This document shows positions 33,891-44,832 of a stretch of DNA of 64,000 nucleotides, piece by piece. The DNA is taken from the NCBI GenBank assembly GCA_003971905.1, contig RSEE01000016.1, forward strand, positions 372,001-436,000. The letters are read 5' to 3'. How positions within the stretch are numbered: the stretch's first letter is position 1; every line of letters begins with the position of its first letter. The notes under the pieces were generated by a model. It was not told the DNA's origin and made no database searches. It was given only the letters and a program-made list of their open reading frames with translations. The stretch is from Moniliella sp. 'wahieum' (taxonomy: Eukaryota > Basidiomycota > Moniliellomycetes > Moniliellales > Moniliellaceae). Both the position numbers and the translations under genes were made by a program.

Positions 33891-34664
33891 CCTCACAGGA
33901 CAGAGATCCATCCTCTCGCACAGGACCTGCGCGCTCGCTCTCGGCTGTTCCTTAGGTCTCATCGATCATGCATCACGCAGGTATACAAGAGGGTATATAC
34001 CCCACCATTGGCGCGTGTAGTTGGATCCAGGTGTATCCCAGTATCCTATATCCATTCCAACATGGAATTGTAGCGCCTACAAGCGGCACGACGAAGAGAC
34101 ACGACGATCGCCGCAGTCACATTGACGGGTTCTGGCCGCAGAGCGCGCAGCAGCAGCCGTGGCGACAATTACAGTGTGGCAAATATCCTTGCTCTGTTTT
34201 CGCCACACTCTCCAACCGAGGCACAAGGTGAGGCGAGGCTACCGGCAGGTGAGTTGAGGCGAGGTGCGCACCTCCTCCGCAGCATATGATATGGTTCGCG
34301 ATGGAAGACTTGATAGGACAGACTGACAAAATGGTGAGTGCCCTGGTCTGTCCATCGCGCGTAGCCGAGGGTCTGCGACAGACACCCCGACCATCGAAGA
34401 CCCAGTTGACCCACCGGAAGGGCTGCTTCAAGCATCGCACGCGTCACACTTGCGTCAAGCTTCAGCTTAAGCTTCCCACAGTCCGAGTCTGAACCAAAAT
34501 AGCGAGCCAGCCCGGCACTGCCTCGTCTGTGTTGATTATAACATCGGAAAAAATGCGGGGAAGTGATGCGTGATGGGCCGGCTACGTGCGATGCGCGATG
34601 CATGACATGCATGATGATCGATGAAGGATGCTCGATGCAGGAACCAACCTTGTTTGCAGGATCT

Positions 34665-34760
34665 ACGTAACATGTGACATGTGTGACATGTGACATGCGA
34701 CGCCACTGCCGCACCACGTGCCACATGTCGCAGGTCACATGTCACGCTCGCTCATGCATC
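34665..34760. repeat. TGACATGTGACATG low-complexity block
   Basis: Overlapping copies of TGTGACATG/CATGTCAC words on both strands, largely self-complementary. A second block with the same words lies at 35365-35445. Confidence 0.65.
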
Positions 34761-35419
34761 ATGCGTCATGGACGTCCAGGTAATCAGCGTGAGCACAGTG
34801 GCTGGGCCAACGGCTGAGCGGCTTGATTCGGGTACGGTTGCCGGGTACCTTTGATTAGTGGGGCTGCGGGTTGGGTGGGAAAAGCAAGTGCGTGCACGTG
34901 ATACGTGCGGCTGATGCGTGTGATGCATGATGCGCGACGTGGGTATCATGGGGTGTAACGTAAGTGGGCCTGTAATGCATGTAACCGGCCGGTGCTTACA
35001 TTGGTAGCACGTGACGGTCACGTGCGACTCTGGGCAAGTCCAGCACAGCGGTGCTAACCCTAGGAACGAGTCGAGTAGTAATTCCTAGATGTGCGCCGCA
35101 GTCCAGTGAATAGATTGGTACTACTTTCAGATCCAGACAAGCATAGCTGGCCGACGTGGGGTGTTGCGGACCCAATCTGGGGAAAGCCCCAAACATTGGT
35201 TCGACCCTGGGGCCGCAGCCTCTACCACAGCCCCGAAGGGGACATGGTGACAGGCGGCGATTGTCATCAAGTGACTAGCTTGACTAGGGATGCATGACGC
35301 GGGACAGGTGAACGTGGTGAACGTTCACCGGGGAGGCTGGAAAGGCGGAACGGAATATGAATGTGACAGGTGACAGGTGACAGGTCATGTGATCATGCAC
35401 ATGCGACATGCGGCACGTG
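34715..35419. promoter_or_regulatory. Cluster of five CACGTG E-boxes
   Basis: CACGTG at 34715, 34895, 35008, 35019 and 35414. The pair at 35008/35019 is 11 bp apart (about one helical turn). CACGTG is the core site of fungal bHLH factors such as Cbf1/Pho4. The nearest downstream gene on + is TSC1. A regulatory role is inference; the sites may simply be part of the repeated words. Confidence 0.3.
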
Positions 35420-36154
35420 ACATGTGCATGTGATCAGAGATGCATCACACAGTGGCTTCGCTTAAGGCCAAGCTGGGTGGAGAATGGATGATGGATGATG
35501 TCCCCTCCACCACGGCTGGTGCCTGCTTGGGCGAGGTGGGCGAGGGGCGGGCGCCGTCGATCTCCGATGCTGGTAGCCCTAGGATGTCCCGACGGTGCTC
35601 TAGCTGGACGCTGGATGGGAGATGGGAGGGGGGTGTGGGGTTGTGGTGGTCGGGGGCACGTGTCACTGGTGGGAGTGAGGTGTGCGGGGGTGTGCGTGGC
35701 TTGTGCTTCCTGGCGGCGTGGGGGGGGGTGGCCAGAGTTCCGTTGTTTAAGGTTGGGCCTGGCCGGAGCACCTGAGCACATGAGTGCGCCCAGGCTGGCC
35801 CTGTTCAGCTGAGCCCAGCCCGGCTGGCAACGAAGAAAAGTGTCGTCAACCCCAATCATTAATCAGGCTGCCCGAAGGCCCCGTCCAGCTGCTCTGTTTG
35901 CTGGCCTCAGCTTCGCTCCGCACAGCTGCCGCTGAGGGTCCGTCCATTAAAGTCGTAGCCGCCGTGAAGCTTGAGGATGGCTGTCGAGGGAGCGGGTGGG
36001 TGGGTGCGTTGTGGGTCGGGCGTAGGAGGGCGGATAGGGAGACGGCTTGTGTGGCGACGGGGCTGGATGGGGTGGATACATAGAACCACTGTGTCCGACC
36101 CGCGATCGAGCGCCCCCCGACACTGGCGCTCGCTCCGATCAAACAGCCGCAGGC

Positions 36155-39100
36155 ATGGCGTTTGCATATTCCTCACCTGTCTGCGCAACCACTTCTAACC
36201 CCATCCGCGCGCCCCGGCGCTGCTCCCCCCTCGCTGCGCCCGCCCGCCTGTCGCGTCGATGGTGCCGCCGCCCTATCCTGCGCTCAGCGTCGGCCCCACC
36301 GACGCCCCGCCCGCCGCTAGCCTGGCCAGGCTGGGCAAGGAGGAGTTCTAGTGCGCCATCCCCGCGTGGCCTCTTGCATGCGCACCCTGCTCTCCCACGC
36401 GCACAGCACTCTTGTGGCCGACGACCCTACCCTCCCCCTCGCCTCCACCCTCGAGGCGGTCGATGCGTTGCTCGAACTTCTCGACCGCTCCCGCTGCGGT
36501 GTCCGACCAGAACTCCGCCCCCCGCCCGCCGATCCCACCTTTCCGGCGAGCCTTCTTCGGATCCGGCGCCGCCCGAGCTCGACATGCCGCGCAATGCCAA
36601 GGAGTTGGCCGGGATGCTGATCAACGACGAGCTGCTGCGGTTCTACGGCAAGATCTGCAGAGCAGCGATCTGCCGACCTGATGCGCTCGTTGAGATTCTG
36701 TATGCCTTGCAGCGCATCATTCGCCCCGACAAGTTTGCGTTTGATTGGTGGGACCTGTGCTTCGGGGTACTGAAGATGAAGGGGTGGGACTGGGCACGGC
36801 GGCCAAGGCGCGTGACTTGACCGTGGTTGCAATGAGCGCGGCGGCCAAGTCATCGTACCGCGAGAACCGCGCGCGAGATCGCGTTGCCAAGATGGTGCTG
36901 TGCGATGCTCTGCTCGACTCGCCGATCGCGCCGGGCGCGAGAGGTCGCCTTCCTTGGCTCGCACGTTGCGCGGCCGCGCACGCAGTTCCTCGAGCCAGGT
37001 GCCCAGGTGCCCGCTTCGTCTCTCTGCCCCGCGCAGCTGGCATGGCGAGAAGGACCCCAAAGCGTTTGCCCAGCGCATCTTTGATCTCTACGTGTCCGAA
37101 CTGACCCATCTCGACGACGAGGCCGCTGTGGCCGTGTCGGTTATGGCAGTTCAACCTGGAAGAGGTGTTGCTTAATTTGGAGAGCGGGCCGCCCGCGCTT
37201 CTTTCATCATGTGGCCGAGACCATGACGCGGCCCGAGGCTCGGCTGTGCTTGTTGGAGCTGCTGGTCACCTTCTTCACCTGGCCCCCAACTTGATCTACC
37301 TCGTTACGCTCACCAAGCTGGTGCAGAAGGTCATGTGGTCCCTCCAGGTCGACACGGCTCCCTCAGTCGTCACGGTTGGCTTGCGCGTGGTGACCATGCT
37401 TCTGCCGCACATCCCCGATTGGATCGCCTCGGGCGGGGCGGGCGGGTTGCCTGCCTTCTTTTTGTTCTTGCTCGCGTCTTGGACTGGGTTCGACCGCTCG
37501 ACGACGGGGAGAGTGCGTCAGGGACGGGAGAGGAAGGGTTAGGGGAAGAAACAGAAGAAACAGGCATGCTGGACGCGGCGGGGGCATCAGTGCCTTCGCA
37601 CCGAGCCCGGTTGAAGCTCAAGCCTGGCTTTACTTGGGAACGATTAAGTACGTTGGTTGGTTGGGTTGTGTCACCAATGCTCTCCTCTGTATTCCTGACA
37701 TGGACCGGTACTGACCTCGCGTGTGGCTTTCTCAGCGCCCGCCAAGGACACGTTGGAACTGCGCGCGCCGGACCCGCAACCGCTCTTCACGTTTCTTTAT
37801 GGCACTTTCCCCTGCAACACGATCCGGTTCAGCAACCCCATCCCCTACCTCGAACTGAGTCGGTACGAGTCGCCCTACCAGGCCGCTTGGACCGACTTGG
37901 TCGACAAGGAGCGCGTTCAGCAAGCTGTGCGTCCCATTCTCAAAAAACACGCGCTCCACCCGGCCCTCATCCGGCGTGACGCCCAAGAAGAGCTGCACGA
38001 TTCGATGCGATGGAGCGAACATGACCCTACCACGGTGGCCACCAAGTCGGTGCGCCTCTACATTGATCCCTGGCGTTCTCGTAGTGGCCACGACGACTTG
38101 CCTACGCCTTCGCTCAGCGAGCAAAGTCCGGCCCCGGCTCCGCTCTCGGGCCCGTCCAGTCCCGCCCAACGCCGCCAAGCTTCGCCCCGCCCCAGTTGCC
38201 GCTCGGACAAAGTGCCGAGTCGGTAGAGATGGCCGATGAAAGCCCCCAGCCGGTGCAGGAGATCCTGGGACAATATGCCAGTGCCAAACGCAGTGCTCCG
38301 TTGACCCATGCACGTTCGCGCTCCTACATCTCGACCTCGACGCCGGTCATGTCGCGCGCAGCCAGCGGCGAGGCCGGCGGGATCAGTTGTCCTTGCCTCC
38401 TCCGCCACCTTTGCCCCCCTCGCTGAAGATGAGGAGGAGGCCCACGGACAGGACCCGGTGCCGAGGCCAGGATCCAGTACCGCGTCCAAATCCGGTCCCG
38501 ATCCCCGGTCGCGGGCGCCACTCGATGCGGCCGACCTTGCTTTCGGAGCGGACACGGTCGCGCGGCGACTCTGGCGCGGGCAAGACGGACGCCAGTCATC
38601 CGGATTCCAGCCTGGACGCGGCGCCTGGGATGCTCTCTCGCCGCCGCTGGCCGCATCAGCCGCAGCAGCCAGACGAGCAACCGAGCTCGGCAGTGCGTCT
38701 GCAAAAGGAAACATGCTTCTCCGCAGCGAGCTGGCATATGAAGTGTATCTCCAAAGCCAGCACTTGTCCCATATTGGTCATGTGCACAACAAGCGGATCG
38801 CCAAGACGGCGGTGCAGACACAAGAAGCTAACCTCAAGTACCATGTTCGTCAACTGACGGCGCAACTCAACGAGGCCGAACGTGCCTACCGTCTGGACCG
38901 CGAGCGGCTCGTCGCCGCCGCACGCGGCTACAAGGCGTGGCAAACGACCCAGAGCCAGCGGTACACGAGCCATTCGCAAAGAGCGTGCGTGGCAGGGAGC
39001 GGGCGCAGCTCCTGACCCAACTCGATCTTGACGCGCGACAAGGCGCAGTTGCAGCACCAAGTCCAACACGAGGCGCATGACAAGGAACGCTTGATGGGCG

Positions 39101-39654
39101 ATTTGCAACTGCTTCGGCCCGAAGTGGCGCAGACGCATGCCTATGCCGAGCGCGTGCGCCAGCTCACGGCCGCGCTGACCCATTGGGACCAGGACGTGGA
39201 CAAGTACCGACTGCAGCGGAAGGAGATGCTGTCGCTGCTGTCGCGGTGGGACACCATGGCACGGCAATACGCCACTGCGCACCAACGCATGGCTCAGGCC
39301 GAGGCACGCCAGTCCCAGGCCCAAGAACGCGTGACGGCGTTGGAAAGCACGGTGGAGGAGCTGCGAAGAAAAGTGGCAGAGCAGCAGGACGCGCTGAACC
39401 ACCTTGTATCCCAGCGCCCGGCGTCGACGGGCGACAGTGAGGCGGCGGACAGGACGGTGCCGCTGGGGCAGGGGACAACAAGCCATGGGAACCGAGGCCG
39501 AGCGGGGCAGTGGAGGCACCAGCTGTTTGAGATGCAGTGCGAACTGGACAAGTTGCGCATCTACGAGCAGATGGTGCACATGTACCATGCCGATACGGAC
39601 CCTGGCCCCGCCCGGCTGCCCGCGCTGCCGACGGTGGCGGCGACGCAGCGGTAG
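36155..39654 (+). CDS. TSC1: Tsc1 (hamartin)
   Basis: Scaffold subunit of the TSC complex, which with Tsc2 (a Rheb GAP) restrains TORC1. The N-terminal helical-repeat half is visible: TLEAVDALLELLDRS, NAKELAGMLINDELLRFY, PDALVEILYALQRIIRPDKF, RIFDLYVSELTHLDDEAA, LTKLVQKVMWSLQVDTAPSV and TMLLPHIPDWI. The family mark FLYGTFPCNTIRF (compare hamartin FTYLYGLYPCNF) lies near 37785-37825. A Ser/Pro-rich linker follows, then a long coiled coil from SELAYEVYLQSQHLSHIGHV (about 38720) to 39420, and the end at the stop 39652-39654. One intron is clear, 37649-37735 (87 nt, CTGAC branch). Starts at 36155 or 36259 are both possible. At least six frame changes occur before 38400 and one near 38990. Confidence 0.88.
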
Positions 39655-40641
39655 AACTAGAACTATCAAAGAGGGAGACGGAGAGGAGAAAAAAAGTGTT
39701 GGTTGGCATCCCCCCTGTGCGCGACACGGGCAGGGGTGCTACGTCGGGATGGAATCAATCAATTTGGGCCTGGGGATGTGTGGGTGTAGCAACGGCAATG
39801 TGGGGCAGAGGCGAGGGTGGATGGGATGCAGGCAGGGGAGGAGGGGGAGGGAGGGGCGCGGAGGCCGCTGAGGCTGAGGCTGGGGACGTGTTGGCTGGGG
39901 ACGACGGTTGACGCGTTGACGCGGGGAAGCTACGTATATCCCACACTCGCCAATTCCATTCACAATCCTGCGCGCGGCGGAATTGGGCTTGGCTTCAATT
40001 TCAACGTCCCCAGCCCGCGTTCGTTCCGCTTCGAACGGGAGGCTCTGCGCTGGGCTCGGCTGCGTCGTCTGGCCTGGTCGGCGGGGCGTATATACCCGCA
40101 CCACACGCACACAACTCCGCCGCACGCAGCCAGACCACGCGCCCAGCGCATGCGAGGGCCAGCGCCCGCACTGGTATCCCCGCCCATGGCAGACCACGAC
40201 GCAGACCAAGGCAGAGAGGCAGGGCGGGGGGGCGTGGGAGGGGCGAGGGGCGCCGAGGCTGAGCTGGGCCGCTGGGCGGATGAGCAGCGGAAGAAGAATT
40301 AGAATATTGCATTTCAAGCGCCCGAGTGCCAGAGCGCGACCCAGGCTCTCAGACTCAGCGCCTCGGCGCTGCCTCACTGGGCCTCACCGCCTCACCGCCC
40401 TCCCAGCCGCACCCGCTACTCTGCCACGGACGCCCACCCGCCTCCACCATCGCACGCGTCCCCGCCCCCGCCCGCCCCTCCGCCCCCTCCGCCCCCCCCC
40501 ACGCAGCCACCGTCCCCTTGTCCCGCGCCCTCGCCCGCCCCCCCCCCCTTCCCCCCCCCTTCCCACCCCGACTTGGTACACGCGTAGCGCTCACCGTCGA
40601 TCCCTGCAACATCCTACTTCTTGCCTCTGCACCACACGACC
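39655..40641. other. TSC1/MYST intergenic region
   Basis: About 1 kb. It holds a TATA-like TATATAC at 40089-40095 and long C/T tracts at 40480-40570 before the MYST gene start. No gene is supported. Confidence 0.45.
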
Positions 40642-43183
40642 ATGGCCCCGTCCGAGGCACCCAACGGTGCCTCCAGTACGTTTCTATCCGCCGCCCCCGA
40701 CTCGGCACCCAGTGACCCTCTCCGTGACACCGTCCCTGCCGATGCATCTCCCTCCGCAACGGCCACTGAGGCGCTTGACCTCTCCTCTGTCCACGCTGCC
40801 AAAGCTCGCTCTGACCCCGAGTCTGGGCCGGAGCCGGAGGAGACCATGACCCAGTCGCACACACTCGACTCTGCCCCCTCGCCTGCCTCGGCTCACCCCG
40901 ATTCATCTGCGCTCCCACCGCCGGACAAGCCAGAGTTGGTGCTTCCGACGACGCTCTTCCCACGGCCATCCCCGTCTTGGCCCCATCCCCGCACCCTGCT
41001 CCAATCCAGGCACCTGAGCTTGCTTCCTCTCCCGCGCTGCACGTGTCCACCGTGGCTCAGGTGCCTGCACTGGCCCCAAGCACAGCGAACCAGCCTGCTC
41101 ACCCTCTCAAAATGCGTTCACGGGTGTCGGTGCAGCAAGAGGGCCAAGATCCCAGTAACGGCACGATTCTTGAAGTGGCCAGCCGGCTTGTTGAGCCTCG
41201 TTCGTCAACCCTACGCCCCAACAGCAAGACGCCGGAGCCCGAGGCGGAGCTCAAGTACCAGTACTATGTCCACTTTGACGACACTGACCACCGTATGGAC
41301 CGCTGGGTGGATGCTGCGTTTGTCTCCCCGCCCGTGGTGGAGCGGGAAGTGACGCCGCCGCTTCCCTCGTCCAGCTCGGGGAATGGTACGGCCTCGAGCC
41401 AGGTGGCCAGCTCAGGGCTAGGAAAGCGCAAGCGGATTGCTGAGGTACGCTCCACCTTTGGCCTTTTGTTGCGGGTGCAGAGAACTGACTCCTAGCCCCA
41501 CCTTGTAGGCCGATAGCTTAGGAAAAGGTCTGTTTGACCCGGACTATGTCGTACCCACCGAGCCTTCGAGTCCCAGCCTGGGAGGCCTTGCCTTCTCCAC
41601 GCCGCCTCGGGCCCGCGAGCACCGTGAGCGCGATCGCGATCGAACCCGCCATTTAGTGCGCAACGTTCAACGGTACGCACTGTCCTGCCCCTTGTTGGTC
41701 TCGGAGGAGCCGGAACCAAGGACTGACCTTGCTTTTCTAGCGTCGTGTTTGGTACCCATGACATTGCGACCTGGTACTATTCCCCTTACCCGCTCGAGGA
41801 CGAGGTAGGGGAGCCTGAGGCGAACGGCAGCGGGAACGGGCATGCACACCCACACGCACATGCACACCCACACGCGCTCTCCCCCTCGGGAACCATGTGA
41901 CCACAACGGCCCACGGTCAGCGACAAGTGGCGTCGTTGTTTGTGTGCGAGGGGTGCTTCAAGTACATGCGAACATCGGATGGGTGGAAGGCACACACCAA
42001 GGAGTGCACCTTCAAGCATCCGCCAGGACGGAGAGTGTACCAACGCGGGGCACATACCATCTGGGAGGTGCAGGGGCGTGAGCAGAAGCTCTATGCGCAA
42101 TGTCTCAGTCTGTTTGGCAAGCTCTTCATCGACCACAAGACCATCTTTTTTGACGTGGAGCCGTTTTGTTCTATGTGCTGACGGACGCCTCCTCTTCCTT
42201 CGACCATCCGATGGGGTACTTTAGCAAGGAAGTCGTCTCGTACGATGACTACAATCTGGCGTGCATCGTCACCTTCCCGCCTTACCAAAAGGGCGGGTTT
42301 GGGTCGCTGATGGTCGAGTTTTCCTACTACCTCTCGCTCGGGCTGGGTACTTGGGCACGCCCGAGCGACCTCTGTCGGACCTGGGACTGCGCGGCTACCG
42401 CTCCTTCTGGACCAAGGTGCTGCTGCTCATGCTGGGCTATGCATTCAACCTCACCACGGTCCGGAGCGCGGTGTACCCCAAGATCCAAGTTAGGGAAAGC
42501 GACGATGAGTGCCGCTGCGCGCCTGGCCAGTCGGGTCGCCTTGGCCGATTGGCGCATCGAGGTGGCGCGCGTGCGCGCGCTGTTGGCCGGCAAGCCTGCG
42601 CCTCTGTATCCCGGAACGATCCCAGAAGAGCAAATGTCCGAGTCGGAACGGCAAGTGTCCCGGCGCCAGCGCCGTGCCCTGCGAGGCTGGGCGGGGGAAG
42701 CGGCACCTGCAACCAGCTCGCTGGCCAGCTCGGCTCTGACCCCAACGCTGGCTGCCGGAGATGTGGATGATTCGATGGCTGCGGGACCGGCAGCGAGCGC
42801 GGGCAAGCGACTCGCCACACTTCTCTCACCCCTTCTGAGGTTGGTGCTGCGCCGCCGGCCTCGGTGCGAGAAGGCGAGCATGGTCGGCACCTTCCCGCCT
42901 CGTTTATGGCCTCGGTCGATGTGACTGCTGAGCCGGCGGAGCTGTCGACGGTGGAGACGACGATGGAGTGTCTGGCGCGAGCGTGCAACTTGCGCGCAGA
43001 GGACTGTTGTGTCGCCCTGGCCCACAGCGGCTTGCTCGTCTCTCGTCTGGACCCGGCACGGTCCAGCCAAGCAGCCGGAGAACGGTGCCGGCGATTCTGT
43101 TGGCGAAAGAAAAAGTGGAGCAACAGTTGGCGCAACGGACGATCAAGAAGCCCCTGATGGAACTCAAGTACGTGCTGATCTAA
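40642..43183 (+). CDS. MYST lysine acetyltransferase with chromo-like domain
   Basis: Nuclear histone acetyltransferase of the Esa1/Tip60/MOF group. A disordered N-terminus precedes a Tudor-knot/chromo-like domain (YQYYVHFDDTDHRMDRWV, near 41257-41312). The MYST domain opens with GTHDIATWYYSPYPLED. The C2HC finger is intact (CEGC...HTKEC). Core residues are present: the auto-acetylated Lys in DHKTIFFDVEPF, the catalytic Glu in GYFSKE, the Cys in NLACIVTFPPYQ, and the acetyl-CoA loop QKGGFGSLMVEFSY. PLSDLGLRGYRSFWTKVLL follows. The C-terminal winged helix (CLARACNLRAEDCCVALAHSG... as CLARACNLRAED and LAHSGLLVSRL) appears only after about 160 extra residues, ending at the stop 43181-43183. Introns are 41445-41508 and 41674-41740. 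A His-rich insert HAHPHAHAHPHA precedes the finger. Frame changes occur near 40960, 41890, 42170 and 42350. Confidence 0.9.
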
Positions 43184-43442
43184 GAGTTGGGATGCCTCCG
43201 ACGCCCCTCGAACTATCTCCCATTCCAATTGTGAGACTACCTGGTAACATGCCAGCGTGCTAGATGCCCAGAAGAAGTGGGGTAGTGATGCTCAGGATAC
43301 CGATGCAGCAGTGGTGGGGCGGGACACGACTGTGTCCAGACTGAGCTCGTTGGTACTGGAAACGGGCGGCGACACCGTAGTATCCAAAGTCCCTAACCAA
43401 GTTATCACTCGTCAAAGCCCTGCAAGGCTGGATCAGCCAGGA

Positions 43443-43681
43443 TGTTGGCCTAGGAGCCGGACGGGCAGAAGGATGAGGAGAAGGTGATGGATTGGAGCCA
43501 GAGTTGGGTCTGGGTACAGAGGCATCTATATAGGAGGCTGGACTAGGCACAGGGACAGTGAGTCACACAGGAGAGAGTGCAGGGCACAGGGACAGTGACA
43601 CGCAGGGACGTCAGCGTGGAAGCCGATGGAACCGAGGCGAACCTGGTCTACCGACTGGGAGCCAGAGGATCACAGTCAACA
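43443..43681. repeat. LTR, left copy
   Basis: 239-bp terminal repeat of the compact element; TG...CA-type ends. Confidence 0.85.
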
Positions 43682-44392
43682 CCCCCGCTGGCCAGGGAAC
43701 CCGGAGACATCGGTTGTGGGATGAGCTCCTGCCAGTGGATGTAGAGAGGGAGGACTTGAGTGGCAACCGGGACGAATGGCCTGGAGTTGTGCATGGCCAC
43801 ACGACTGGCCTACACCCCGCTGTCCAGGATGACACCTGAACGAGCCGAGCGCTTGTGGTTGGTGTATTGTGCGACCGCCAGATGCTTGTAGAAGTCTTAG
43901 AAGTAAAAGTAGTAGGGGTTGCGCCCCGAAGCGATTTGGTGGGCAAAAGTAAAAAGCACCAGTTATAGGTGTAGTGAAAGAAAATTGGAAACTTGGAGTA
44001 AATGCGGTCCAAGGTCGTTGGCATCAAAATTGGATGCGTTTGGTAGTTGTTTGGTTCCGCATGCCTGGTGCCAGTGGGGTCCATTGGGCATGGGAATGAA
44101 CGGGCGCTATGCGTCAACCGTCTTGATCTGTTGGGTTCTCTTTGTTGAAAAGAGGAGTGGAAGAAGTTGGGTGACCACCCCCCCCCATCCTTTCCCCAGG
44201 TGCCCCGGATGAATTGGCAATCCGGGGCGTGTAGCCGTGGGTGGGGCACTTGATGAGCAGCCACCCCCGCTTTCTGCGATTCGCCTGCGCCGTTTGTCGT
44301 TGGAGGAATTTCGTCTCGTTGACGATACCCGACACGTTTTGTTCCGTCGTGTGTTGTCCCTAAAAATCATTGCCCATCTGTGGGGGACGAGT

Positions 44393-44470
44393 GTGCCGAT
44401 TGTGGCGGTAGTATGCCGATTGTGGCGGTAGTATGCCGATTGTGGCGGTAAGGTGCCGATTGTGGCGGTG
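44393..44470. repeat. 20-bp tandem repeat x4 inside LTR element
   Basis: Four copies of GCCGATTGTGGCGGT separated by TAGTAT, TAGTAT and AAGGT, in the interior of the compact LTR element. Confidence 0.8.
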
Positions 44471-44588
44471 GTGTTGTTGGGCGGGAGGACGTGTGTCTTG
44501 TGGGCTTGGCGGCTTAGCTTGGGCTTGTAGGCTTGGGGGTGGGCTTGCTTGAAGAGCGCTCCCCTTCCGGGGGATCAGATTGTAGCTC

Positions 44589-44827
44589 TGTTGGCCTAGG
44601 GAGCCGGACGGGCAGAAGGATAGGAGAAGGTGATGGATTGGAGCCAGAGTTGGGTCTGGGTACAGAGGCATCTATATAGGAGGCTGGACTAGGCACAGGG
44701 ACAGTGAGTCACACAGGAGAGAGTGCAGGGCACAGGGACAGTGACACGCAGGGACGTCAGCGTGGAAGCCGATGGAACCGAGGCGAACCTGGTCTACCGA
44801 CTGGGAGCCAGAGGATCACAGTCAACA
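44589..44827. repeat. LTR, right copy
   Basis: Near-identical partner of 43443-43681, followed by the target duplication CAGGA. Confidence 0.85.
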
Positions 44828-44832
44828 CAGGA

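Larger units (their letters stand above)
32316..36154. other. Large gene-poor island
   Basis: About 3.8 kb without a supported gene. It is G-rich at 32380-32700, then dense in short repeated words: ATGCATGATGC, TGACATGTGACATG (34665-34760, 35370-35445), GGCTACC (33243-33262) and TTCAAGC (33856-33890). Five CACGTG E-boxes lie in 34715-35419. Confidence 0.5.
43443..44827 (-). mobile_element. Compact LTR retrotransposon (TRIM-like), whole ends
   Basis: A 1385-bp element with direct terminal repeats of 239 bp (43443-43681 and 44589-44827) that begin TGTTG and end CAACA. It is flanked by the 5-bp target duplication CAGGA (43438-43442 and 44828-44832). A G-rich polypurine-like tract next to the left repeat points to minus orientation. 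The 907-bp interior holds no full gag or pol gene, only faint coding-like sequence, so the element is non-autonomous. The two LTRs are almost identical, so the insertion looks young. The superfamily cannot be fixed without pol. Confidence 0.85.

Noticed and set aside
17145-35445. Short tandem words as a CRISPR-like array
   Set aside because: No constant repeat alternates with unique spacers; units are tandem or dispersed, and the DNA is eukaryotic nuclear.
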